Of a DNA stretch of 64,000 bases, positions 55,601-64,000 are shown in pieces. Where the stretch lies: assembly GCF_029168945.1 (NCBI RefSeq), contig NC_083602.1:47801442-47865441 (forward strand). The letters are read 5' to 3'. This stretch comes from Cannabis sativa (Eukaryota > Streptophyta > Magnoliopsida > Rosales > Cannabaceae). Positions within the stretch are counted from its first letter, which is position 1. Each line of letters opens with the position of its first letter. The notes beneath the pieces were generated by a model, which did no database searches, had not been told where the DNA came from, and saw nothing but the letters and a program-made list of their open reading frames with translations. The position numbers were made by a program, and so were the translations under genes.

Positions 55601-56509
55601 AACATACCGAGAGCTCCTCCAAATGAGATCACTTTGATGACCAGCCCCTGGCCCTTCGCGGTCTGGGGCATAGATCTCATCGGGTCTCTACCTACGGGAA
55701 AAGGAGGGGTAAAGTATGCAATAGTAGCAGTGGACTACTTCACCAAGTGGACAGAGGCTGAGCCTATGAAGACAATAACTGCTAAGAAGGCGTTGGACTT
55801 TGTTATTAAAAACATAGTGTGTCGATACGGCTTGCCTCACAAAATAGTCTCAGACAATGGAAAGCAATTTGATTGCGAGGAATTTACTGACTTCTGCAAC
55901 CAACACGGAGTAGTGAAAAGCTTCTCCGCGGTAGCCCGGCCTCAGACAAACGGCCAGGCGGAAGCAGTCAATAAAATCCTAAAGGTCACCTTGAAAAAGA
56001 AGCTGCTGGCCTGTAAAAATAACTGGCCTGAAGAATTGCCAAGGGTATTGTGGGCCTACCGGACGACCCCCAGAACCACAACCGGTCACTCGCCGTTCTC
56101 AATGGCGTACGGTTGTGAAGCAATGGTCCCGGTGGAAACATTATTCCCATCCCACAGGAGGACGACTTACGATCCGGCCACCAATCAGGCCTTGCTCCAA
56201 GAAGCTCTGGATCAAGTCGAAGAACTCCGGGATGAGTCCCAAATACGGATGGCCGCTTATCAAAAGAAGGTGACCAAGTATTTTAACTCCAAGGTTAAAA
56301 ACAGAAAATTCGCTATTGGGGATATGGTCCTAAGAAGGGTTTTCCCAGCCACCCAAGAACCCGGAGTGGGGGTACTTGGACCAAATTGGGAAGGACCATA
56401 TGAAATCGAGGACGAAATCGGTTCTGGCACTTACAAACTGAAAAGAATGGACGGAACTACTGTCCCAAGAGCCTGGAATGCCGATCACCTCAGAAAATAT
56501 TACCAGTAG
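52634..56509 (+). CDS. pol: Tat pol of element B: PR, RT, RNase H, second RNase H, integrase (open frame)
   Basis: An uninterrupted frame of 1291 codons from just inside the gag overlap to LRKYYQ at 56509. Residues 60-70: protease LIDNGSSVN. About 300-480: RT, with YVDD at 442-445 and FMDAYAGYNQIKM upstream. About 580-690: first RNase H. About 722-855: second RNase H (RVFVDGASNE, NNEAEYEALIAGL, YSDSQLV, NAHADCLA), the archaeal-type domain known from Tat elements. About 944-988: integrase HHCC finger (HEGFCGDH to CDSCQRY). Core with GIDLIG, SDNGKQF and QAEAVNK, all three catalytic acids present. The C-terminus ends VLGPNWEGPYEI and LRKYYQ. This is the only full pol frame in the window. It would be made as part of a Gag-Pol fusion, so the stated start is only the frame entry, not a true initiation codon. 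Confidence 0.92.
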   Translation: MPRPQKHSEVWEVTQLPAQRPRLMDQPITFTEEDAKTVRFPHHDPLVIETPIANKVVARVLIDNGSSVNLLFKETFTVIGLTDRDLSPNGSQLTGFNGTTLIPMGKVRLPVTLCPDTPQSTFKYCTFVVVDCPTAYNAILGRPALVDFGAITSIRHLCLKFPTQEAGVGTVRGNQGEARQCYNVATHLPVLMVRGPPEIEKAEEDELDPRIGSERVVEPMEDVEEIPVCDDDSTKVLRIGRSLDPEEKDKIIKTLKGAIDIFAWRQEDMTGISPHVITHVLNVNPDMPPVQQKRRPLDSVKAEALEKEVDKLLSNSMIRDVYYPEWLANPVTVPKPNGTWRVCIDFTDLNKACPKDCFPLPRIDQMVDATSGFKLLSFMDAYAGYNQIKMHTADQECTSFRTDKGVYCYLVMPFGLKNAGATYQRMVNRMFKSLLGRNMEVYVDDMLVKSKACNSHASDLEECFEVVRRYGMKLNPKKCTFGVKSGKFLGFIVSQRGIEANPEKIQALLDMPSPKKHKDVQSLTGKVAALSRFISRSTDKCIPFFNILKKCQKFEWTDECEEAFKRLKDHMAKPPILSKPVLGEDLFLYLAVSEHAVSAALVREEEKIQHPVYYVSKRMVGAETRYPVIEKLVFCLLMASRKLRPYFQAHPIRILTNHPLRQVLQKPEASGRLLKWAMELSQFDLHYVPRISIKGQALADFITECNEAEATANTPEPPIPTWRVFVDGASNENGSGAGVAMISPTGLRLQAALRFNFTASNNEAEYEALIAGLKLAKVVGAKRVEVYSDSQLVVNQVSGEYQAHGERMAAYVTIVRELLHEFTDYKIERIPREKNAHADCLAKLASDSEIEELGVVPVERLAEPSIKIKETTQTVGQEPSWMVPIIKYITTGELPQERALSRKIQYQAHRYVMMDQILYRRGLSMPYLRCVSDPEARQIMLEVHEGFCGDHTGGPSLSKKILRQGYFWPTMKKDCIDYVQKCDSCQRYANIPRAPPNEITLMTSPWPFAVWGIDLIGSLPTGKGGVKYAIVAVDYFTKWTEAEPMKTITAKKALDFVIKNIVCRYGLPHKIVSDNGKQFDCEEFTDFCNQHGVVKSFSAVARPQTNGQAEAVNKILKVTLKKKLLACKNNWPEELPRVLWAYRTTPRTTTGHSPFSMAYGCEAMVPVETLFPSHRRTTYDPATNQALLQEALDQVEELRDESQIRMAAYQKKVTKYFNSKVKNRKFAIGDMVLRRVFPATQEPGVGVLGPNWEGPYEIEDEIGSGTYKLKRMDGTTVPRAWNADHLRKYYQ

Positions 56510-57063
56510 CGAATTAAACTTAGATTTTGTTCAAAGGGTTTGTACCGTCCAAATGTATGCCTCCCCTATATTAAATAAAACTGAGTGCCTTAAAAACAAA
56601 GTTTCTATGCCACTCAGGGGGGTACTAGGGTATACCGCACGGACAAACAAAAACAAACTAAGTAAAATATCCTGACCCAAAGGGCAGGTCAATCTAAGTA
56701 AAATATCCTGACCCAAAGGGCAGGTCAATCTAAGTAAAATATCCTGACCCAAAGGGCAGGTCAAAAAATATGCGCAAAAATAAAGAGCGTAAGTATAAAA
56801 ACCCTGAGCCAAAGGACAGGTTGAAATATATAAGTGTGAAAAAAAAGATCGCATATATATATAAATAAAAAAAAATATCCTAGCCCGAAGGGTAGGTCAT
56901 ACACATGTAAATGGCCCGGGGACAGGCCTTAAATTGTCTCCCCTTCAAATAAAAGCTGCCGCCTGTATGTAAATTGTTCTAAGGCAGCAGCAAGTATGTA
57001 CAAAAAAAAAAGCAAAAAAGTTATAAGAAGAACGGGTAAAATCTGGGTCAATAATATGGCAGC
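56510..57063. repeat. gap between convergent genes of element B with amplified palindrome repeat
   Basis: No gene. A 36-bp unit (AAGTAAAATATCCTGACC followed by CAAAGGGCAGGTCAATCT) occurs three times in tandem at about 56658-56763, followed by diverged units near 56800-56822 and 56874-56900 and GGCCCGGGGACAGGCC near 56910. A and C have a single copy of the amplified unit. Confidence 0.85.
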
Positions 57064-59915
57064 TCAGTCAGCCCGCGGTGGAAGACGAGGTGCAATCCGT
57101 GCCTCAAGCTCAGCATCAAGCCTCTTCTTCTTTTCCCGAAATTTGGCAATCATGTCCTCGGGTTTGGGATAAAAAGTAAGCTTGATACTCTGATCATTGG
57201 TGGCCCAAGCCATGTAGACACCATCATCAAAGCGCTTCGGGCACCGGGCGCAGGAGACAGGAGAAAGGAGCTCGGCCCTCTTGGCCTTCCTGGTAGACTG
57301 ATCTTTGTAGTCCCGAAGCTCCTTCAACTCCGCAGCTAGAGCGGCCTTGGATTCGATATCCGACTGGTGAGTCTCCTCTAGAGACCTCACCTTGGCGGCC
57401 ATTTCATCCAAAGCCTCCCTGGCCTCCCGAAGATCTCGCCTGGCCTTCTCGGCAGCCTCGGTTTGAGCCCTTAGTTCCTCCTGATGATGGGCCTCCATCC
57501 TGCCTCTCCGCTGGGCCTGGATCATGGCCTCCGCCTGAGCCTCCCTCTGGGTGGCCTCCTCTTCCTTGGCCTTGGCCTTCTCTTCCTTGGCCTTGGCCGC
57601 TGCTTCCTTGCGCTCGGCAGCCTCCTGGTAGATCTGCCTCTCCGCTGTGAGGTCTTGGAGGACCTTCCTGACGTCGCTCATGTCCCCAAAGTCGGACAGA
57701 GCAAAGCCATGGTTTATGATGTTCCTGGAGAGGCGACCAGCCTCAGCAGCAAGCTGAACCATAACGGGGTATAAGGAAAAATTTCTCAAAGGAAGAAAAC
57801 AAAATACAAACAACAAAAAGGAAACGCAAAAAATTGCAAAGTACTTACCACTGTGAGGGAATGGCTGAGGTCCTGGACCTGGAAGATGGAGTTCAGGGAA
57901 GCGCAAGTGGCAAACCGCTTGGGCGCACAGCGTGTAAGCTGAGAAGCGAACTCACCGGTCATTTCCGCGGCAAAGGGAGCCAAAGTGGGCCCTAGGAGGG
58001 GACGGAACCAGTTCGTTAAAGGGTCCAGGTTGAGGTTCCATGGATCATGATAGTCCGGATGGTTGATGCTCGCCTCAACCTCAGCTCGCAGAATCCTCCT
58101 AAGGGCCTCCACCTCGGCATACCCCCGGGAGTACTCGTCCATAGCGTAGTTGTGTTTGGCTATGCGAAGCTCCTGCCTCACCTCATCCCCCGGAATCGGG
58201 GTAAGATCAATGTGAGGAGGAGCAGGATTTTCCTCCATCGGGGAAACCCCGCCGTCTAGGCCATGAGCAGGAGTGTCGGCCCTCCGAGGCCTCTTCGGCT
58301 CGTCCTGGGCAATCATCTTGCCCTTACGCTTGCGAATCAGAGCCACTTCACGCTCATCCTCGTCCTCCTCTGCTACCACTGGAAGGGCTTGAGGCTCTCC
58401 AGTACCCTCGGCGGCTTCCTCCGAGAAGTCCCACCCTTTCCCTTGGCCTTCTCCCGGAAGCACCTCCTCGTCATCCACTAAGTCAATGGTTTCGGGAGGA
58501 GCGCCGGAAGGAACCTTCAAGGAAGGAGCCGGGGGAGAGGGGGTGAAAGCCGGAGGAGCCACGGGAGTATGAACCCCGGCAAGCTGTTCCAGGATGGCAT
58601 CCATGGAGGTACCTGTTCCAATAAAATAAGCAAGTGTTAGAAGTTCGTGAGAAACTACTTATGAAAGGTGCAGCAAATAAACCACTCCTACCCGAACTTC
58701 CTAATTCGGCCCTAGCAAAGTCGCGAACTCTAATGCTGGCAGCATCATCTCCAAGATAACTGTCCAAGGGCCGAAACCAGCTGGACGCTATGTAAGCCGA
58801 CGGACCTAAGGGAATAGGTTCCGGAGGGCCGGGGCCCATCCGTGACCGACCTAGGTAATCTCCTAAGTTCGTAAAATAAAATTCCTTCAAATGATCCCCC
58901 CACCGGGTCGACGGCATCTTAAACCTACGGAGACGCTCGTCGAACCCTATGGGCCTATGACTGGTATATTCATCAACGGAAGGGACATAGCGAATTATCA
59001 AGGGAGACTTACCACCGGCACCGGAAGTGCTAGCACCGGGAGCACCCGAGTTTGGTTCGGGGGCTGAAGGCTGAGGCCGGGAAGTCTGGTTCTCAGAAGA
59101 ACCTTCAAGACGAAGGGGCCCCCCGGCGGAAGGACCCCCAATCTCTTCTTGAAGAATCTTGTCAAAAAATTTTGCCTCGGACTTCCCGCCAATGGCTTGG
59201 CTCCTTCGCACCACCGGACTCCCCACGCGAAGTCCTCTCCCAGAGGCAGCCTGGGCCTTAGAATACGCCTTCTCCTAGGACTTCCGGTAGAGATAATCTT
59301 GGTACTTCTTCTCTGCCGTAGCAATGAGTTCATCCCGGAAGGCCTTCTCCGCAACCGGCGCCCTCACATTAGGGCAGATGACCTTGGAGAGGTTGGAGTC
59401 ATCCACGGATTGATGAGAAAGGATAAGTTTAGCCTTTCTACAATTCTCCGTGGTGACCAGGCCCCCGACATCAAGATCGGCATGATCGTAGGAGGCGAAG
59501 GCTTGGGCCCTTCGAAGGAAAGCCTGAGTGGGGAGCGTCCGCTGGTAAGGTGGGATCCGCACCCACTCCGTGAGAAGCTCCGGGTGGTCCACGGCCCTGA
59601 ACCCGGACGAGAAGAAAAATCGGTGGCGGTACTCCTTAACATGAGTCTGCCTATTATATGGAACCATCCCCTCGTTAGCAGGGTGGATCCGGAACCCATA
59701 AAAACCATCCTTAAGTTTGTCCCCTTTCTTGGGGACGGATACAAGTTCATAAAAATATAAAATTTCCGCCGGGCTGGGAGACCCCCAGCCGCGGGCGGTG
59801 TAAAAAATAAATAAGCCTGAGAGCAGGCGGTAAGCTTGAGGAATAAGTTGGTATGGCGCAAGGCCGACAAATACAAGAAAATTCAGAAAGTAATCTTGGA
59901 GCGGGAGCATGGCAC
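57064..59915 (-). pseudogene. antisense gene of element B, 5'-truncated, one stop
   Basis: Complement of 57064-57753, 57849-58612 and 58692-59915. Introns 57754-57848 (GTAAGT, TTCAG) and 58613-58691 (GTAGGAG, AACAG) sit exactly where those of A sit. A TAG at 59275-59277 replaces a Gln of A within YRK-EKAYSKAQ; otherwise all exons are open. The protein has the PF04195-like segment (DYFLNFLVFVGLAPYQLIP), the basic middle and the C-terminal coiled coil with an extra KAKEEKAKAKEEEA repeat compared with A. Residues before MLPLQDYF, the leader intron and the promoter are lost at the fusion point. Confidence 0.78.
59914..59915. other. inverted fusion point of elements B and C
   Basis: Left of the join is the antisense gene of B equivalent to A position about 13364 (GAGCATGGCAC); right of it is sequence equivalent to A position about 15759 (ACAGGATGGAGG) on the opposite strand. 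Overlap is the dinucleotide AC. Confidence 0.88.
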
Positions 59916-60353
59916 AGGATGGAGGCCCAGCACCAGGAGGAACTAAGGGCTCAAACCGAGGCTGCTGAGAAGGCCAGGCGAGATCTCCGGGAGGCCAGGG
60001 AGGCTTTGGATGAAATGGTCGCCAATGTGAGATCTCTAGAGGAGACTCACCAGTCGGACATTGAATCCAAGGCCGCTCTAGCTGCGGAGTTGAAGGAGCT
60101 TAGGGATTTCAAAGAACAATCCGCCAGGAAGGCCAAGAGGGCCGAGCTCCTTTCTCCTGTTTCCTGCGCCCGATGCCCGAAGCGCTTTGATGATGGTGTC
60201 TATATGGCTTGGGCCACCAATGATCAGAGTATCAAGCTTACTTTTTATCCCAAACCCGAGGAGATGATTGCCAGATTTCGGGAAAAGGAGAAGAAACTTG
60301 ATGCCGCGCTTGAGGCACGGATTGGACCTCGTCTTCCTCCGCGGGCTGACTGA
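59914..60353 (+). pseudogene. antisense gene of element C, last exon fragment
   Basis: Begins mid-exon in the coiled coil (RMEAQHQEELRAQTEAAEKA) and ends at TGA 60351-60353 after RIGPRLPPRAD, with the CARCPKRFDDG motif. It has no start, promoter or other exons, so it is a remnant. Nearly identical to 15760-16197 of A. Confidence 0.88.
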
Positions 60354-60819
60354 GCTGCCATATTATTGACCCAGATTCTACCCATTTCTTTTATAACTTT
60401 TTTGTTTGTACATATTTGCTGCTGCCTTAGAACAATTTACATATAGGTGGCAGCTTTCGCTTGAAGGGGAGACAATTATATTTTAAGGCCTGTCCCCGGG
60501 CCATTTATATGTATATGACCTGCCCTTTGGGCCAGGATATTTTTTATGCGATCTTTATTCGTCACACTTATATATTTTAACCTGTCCTTTGGCTCAGGGT
60601 TTTTATACTTATGCTTTTTATTTTTGCGCATACTTTTTGACCTGCCCTTTGGGTCAGGATATTTTACTTAGTTTGTTTTTGTTTGTCCGTGCGGTATACC
60701 CTAGTACCCCCCTGAGTGGCATAGAAACTTTGTTTTTAAGGCACTCAGTTTTATTTAATATAGAGGAGGTATACATTTGGACGGTACAAACCCTTTGAAC
60801 AAAATCTAAGTTTAATTCG
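60354..60819. repeat. gap between convergent genes of element C with palindromes
   Basis: No gene. Four CCTGCCCTTTGGGTCAGG-type palindromes at about 60488-60504, 60518-60538, 60580-60599 and 60641-60658, as in A. Confidence 0.75.
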
Positions 60820-63800
60820 CTACTGGTAATATTTTCTGAGGTGATCGGCGTTCCAGGCTCTTGGGACGGTGGTTCCGTCCATTCTTTTTAGTTTGTAAGT
60901 GCCGGAACCGATTTCGTCCTCGATCTCATATGGTCCTTCCCAATTTGGTCCAAGTACCCCCACTCCGGGTTCTTGGGTGGCTGGAAAAACCCTTCTTAGG
61001 ACCATATCCCCAATAGCGAATTTTCTGTTTTTAACCTTGGAGTTAAAATACTTGGTCACCTTCTTTTGATAAGCAGCCATCCGTATTTGAGACTCATCCC
61101 GGAGTTCTTCGACTAGATCCAAAGCCTCTTGGAGCAGTGCCTGATTGGTGGCCGGATCATAAGTCGTCCTCCTGTGGGATGGGAATAATGTTTCCACCGG
61201 GACCATTGCTTCACAACTGTACGCCATTGAGAACGGCGAGTGACCGGTTGTGGTTACGGGGGTCGTCCGTAGGCCCACAATACCCTTGGCAATTCTTCAG
61301 GCCAGTTATTTTTACAGGCCAGTAGCTTCTTTTTCAAAGTGACCTTTAGGATTTTATTGACTGCTTCCGCCTGGCCGTTTGTTTGAGGCCGGGCTACCGC
61401 GGAGAAGCTTTTTACCACTCCGTGTCGGTTGCAAAAGTCAGTAAATTCCTCGCAATCAAATTGCTTTCCATTGTCTGAGACTATTTTGTGAGGCAAGCCG
61501 TATCGACACACTATGTTTTTGATAACAAAGTCCAATGCCTTCTTAGCAGTTATTGTCTTCATAGGTTCAGCCTCTGTCCACTTGGTGAAGTAGTCCACTG
61601 CCACTATTGCATACTTTATCCCTCCTTTTCCCGTAGGTAGAGACCCGATGAGATCTATTCCCCAGACCGCGAAGGGCCAGGGGCTGGTCATCAAAGTGAT
61701 CTCATTTGGAGGAGCTCTCGGTATGTTCGCGTACCTTTGGCACGAGTCACACTTTTGGACATAGTCTATACAATCTCTTTTCATTGTTGGCCAGAAGTAC
61801 CCTTGCCTCAATATTTTCTTTGAGAGGCTGGGTCCTCCCGTATGATCTCCACAGAACCCTTCATGGACCTCTAGCATGATTTGTCTAGCTTCAGGGTCCG
61901 ATACACACCTTAAATAAGGCATGCTGAGTCCTCTCCGGTAGAGAATGTGGTCCATCATTACATAACGATGAGCTTGATACTGAATCTTTCGAGACAGTGC
62001 CCTCTCTTGGGGCAACTCACCTGTGGTTATGTACTTTATGATGGGGACCATCCAGCTGGGTTCTTGCCCAACCGTTTGTGTGGTCTCTTTTATTTTGATG
62101 CTTGGCTCTGCCAAGCGTTCCACTGGTACTACCCCCAGTTCTTCGATTTCACTGTCCGAGGCTAACTTAGCCAGACAGTCCGCATGAGCATTCTTCTCTC
62201 GGGGGATTCTTTCTACTTTGTAGTCCGTGAACTCGTGAAGCAGTTCTCGGACTATTGCTACGTACGCGGCCATCCGTTCGCCGCGAGTTTGGTATTCTCC
62301 GGAAACTTGGTTTACGACCAGCTGAGAATCACTGTAGACTTCCACTCTCTTGGCTCCTACAGCTTTAGCCAATTTTAGCCCTGCTATCAGGGCCTCATAT
62401 TCGGCTTCATTATTCGAAGCTGTGAAGTTGAATCGGAGTGCCGCCTGGAGCCGCAATCCAGTAGGTGATATCATAGCCACCCTCCGGCTCCTGAACCATT
62501 CTCATTAGAAGCTCCGTCCACAAATACTCTCCAAGTGGGGATTGGTGGTTCCGGTGTATTGGCTGTTGCCTCGGCTTCATTGCATTCGGTGATGAAGTCT
62601 GCCAAGGCTTGGCCTTTTATGGAAATCCGGGGCACGTAATGTAAGTCGAACTGACTCAGCTCCATCGCCCACTTGAGGAGTCTTCCGGATGCTTCAGGCT
62701 TCTGGAGAACTTGCCGGAGCGGATGATTGGTCAAGATTCTGATCGGATGGGCTTGGAAGTATGGTCTCAACTTCCTTGATGCCATCAGGAGGCAGAATAC
62801 TAATTTTTCAATGACCGGGTACCTTGTCTCAGCCCCTACCATGCGCTTACTAACATAGTACACGGGGTGCTGAATTTTTTCTTCCTCCCGGACGAGTGCA
62901 GCGCTGACCGCATGCTCGGAGACGGCCAAGTAAAGGAACAAGTCTTCTCCAAGAACGGGTTTTGATAGGATAGGGGGTTCGGCCATGTGGTCTTTTAACC
63001 TTTTGAATGCCTCCTCGCATTCATCCGACCATTCGAACTTTTGGCATTTCTTCAGTATGTTGAAGAAGGGTATGCACTTGTCCGTGGATCGTGAGATAAA
63101 GCGGCTCAGTGCGGCTACCTTTCCGGTCAAGCTCTGCACGTCCTTATGTTTCTTGGGGGATGGCATGTCCAGGAGAGCTTGGATTTTCTCCGGGTTCGCT
63201 TCGATCCCCCTTTGGCTGACTATGAAGCCCAGGAATTTTCCCGACTTGACCCCGAAGGTGCATTTTTTCGGATTGAGCTTCATGCCGTATCTCCGGACGA
63301 CTTCGAAACATTCTTCTAAGTCGCTTGCATGGCTGTTGCATGCTTTGGATTTGACGAGCATGTCGTCTACATATACCTCCATGTTTCGTCCCAGGAGGCT
63401 TTTAAACATCCGGTTAACCATTCTTTGATAGGTTGCTCCGGCGTTTTTCAGTCCGAAAGGCATGACTAGGTAACAGTATACCCCCTTATGGGTCCTGAAG
63501 CTAGTGCACTCCTGGTCTGTCGTATGCATTTTTATTTGGTTGTACCCAGCATAGGCATCCATGAAAGACAGCAGCTTAAATCCGGACGTGGCGTCTACCA
63601 TCTGGTCGATCCTGGGCAGCGGAAAGCAGTCCTTTGGGCAGGCTTTGTTTAGATCTGTGAAATCTATACAAACCCGCCAAGTCCCGTTCGGCTTGGGCAC
63701 CAGGACCGGATTGGCCAGCCATTCCGGATAATACACGTCGCGGATCATGCCATTGGACAAGAGTTTGTCCACCTCTTTCTCTAAGGCCTCGGCTTTCACC

Positions 63801-64000
63801 GAGTCGAGCGGGCGTCTCTTTTGCTGTATAGGGGGCATGTCCGGGTTGACATTGAGTACATGGGTGATGACATGAGGGCTGATGCCGGTCATGTCTTCTT
63901 GGCACCATGCAAAGATGTCGATGGCGCCCTTTAGTGTTTTTATTATTTTATCTTTTTCCTCCGGATCCAGGCTCTTCCCTATCCGGAGTACTTTGGTGGA
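60820..64000 (-). pseudogene. pol: Tat pol of element C, two frameshifts, partial
   Basis: From the right edge: the end of the protease-RT linker, RT (YVDD near 63362-63374), first RNase H, then a frame break near 62475 (two extra bases in VFVDGASNENGSGAG), second RNase H, integrase HHCC finger and core (GIDLIG, SDNGKQF, QAEAVNK all kept), a second break near 61265 (one base lost in LWAYRTTP), and the C-terminus to LRKYYQ at 60820. Substitutions relative to A and B are few. Gag, protease and LTR lie outside the window. Confidence 0.9.

Larger units (their letters stand above)
49666..59915 (+). mobile_element. Tat-lineage gypsy element B, 3' end missing
   Basis: Plus-strand member of the A family: LTR 49666-50446, primer-binding region, gag, pol (open to 56509), palindrome repeats, antisense gene (59915 to 57064). 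The 5' part of the antisense gene, its promoter, the polypurine tract and the 3' LTR are absent, because B is joined at 59914-59915 to an inverted relative. It differs more from A than C does. Confidence 0.93.
59914..64000 (-). mobile_element. Tat-lineage gypsy element C, 5' side beyond window
   Basis: Same family as A and B, minus strand, running off the right edge. It contains the 3' part of the antisense gene (59914-60353), the palindrome gap and the C-terminal two thirds of pol. No LTR is visible. By eye it is closer to A than to its neighbour B (single palindrome set, shared residues such as SNGMIRD and NPVLVPK), so it is not a fold-back copy of B. Confidence 0.9.

Noticed and set aside
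59914..64000. C as an inverted duplication of B
   Set aside because: C shares palindrome number and several residues with A against B, so it is a different copy; the arms are not a fresh fold-back.

Overview
The window looks like heterochromatic DNA from a large-genome seed plant, probably a eudicot. Everything I can read is LTR retrotransposon sequence, and I found no host protein gene, rRNA, tRNA gene or CRISPR array. The species cannot be fixed from the sequence. Three superfamily branches are present: Ty1/copia, Ty3/gypsy Tat lineage (gag-PR-RT-RNase H-second RNase H-integrase, with an extra antisense gene downstream of pol), and Ty3/gypsy chromovirus of Tekay type (chromodomain at the integrase end).

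Layout: 1-2164 is the 5' end of a minus-strand copia element (gag, primer-binding site, 1.47-kb LTR). 2165-10349 is a decayed plus-strand Tat element (D) with an antisense gene remnant. From 10350 a minus-strand copia element (LTR plus degenerate RT) interrupts D, and a Tekay element (E) sits inside that copia. This copia-plus-Tekay block occurs twice in tandem, as copy 1 (10350-39195 with interruptions) and copy 2 (39192 onward). Copy 1 was later hit by two complete Tat elements: A (11191-23518, target-site duplication CTAAA) and F (26914-38100, target-site duplication TGAAT). Copy 2 keeps the rest of Tekay (42074-49665), whose 3' LTR is cut by a third Tat element, B (49666-59915, plus strand, same family as A). 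B is fused tail to tail at 59914-59915 with C, an inverted relative that runs off the right edge.

The most interesting biology is the antisense gene of the Tat elements. In A and F it has its own TATA-like promoter, an intron in the 5' leader just before the ATG, and coding introns with good GT/AG borders. It encodes a protein with a region resembling the putative gypsy-type transposon family (Pfam PF04195) followed by a coiled coil. It is transcribed toward the pol gene, and the short gap between the two convergent 3' ends holds family-specific palindromic repeats. In F the leader intron carries three consecutive hairpins, two of them related in sequence and of pre-miRNA size.

Reading caution: many frame breaks (A, B, F, Tekay copy 2) lie in clusters of small differences centred on CAG/CTG triplets. 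These may be consensus errors at CHG-methylated sites rather than true mutations, so 'pseudogene' calls based only on those breaks should be checked against reads.
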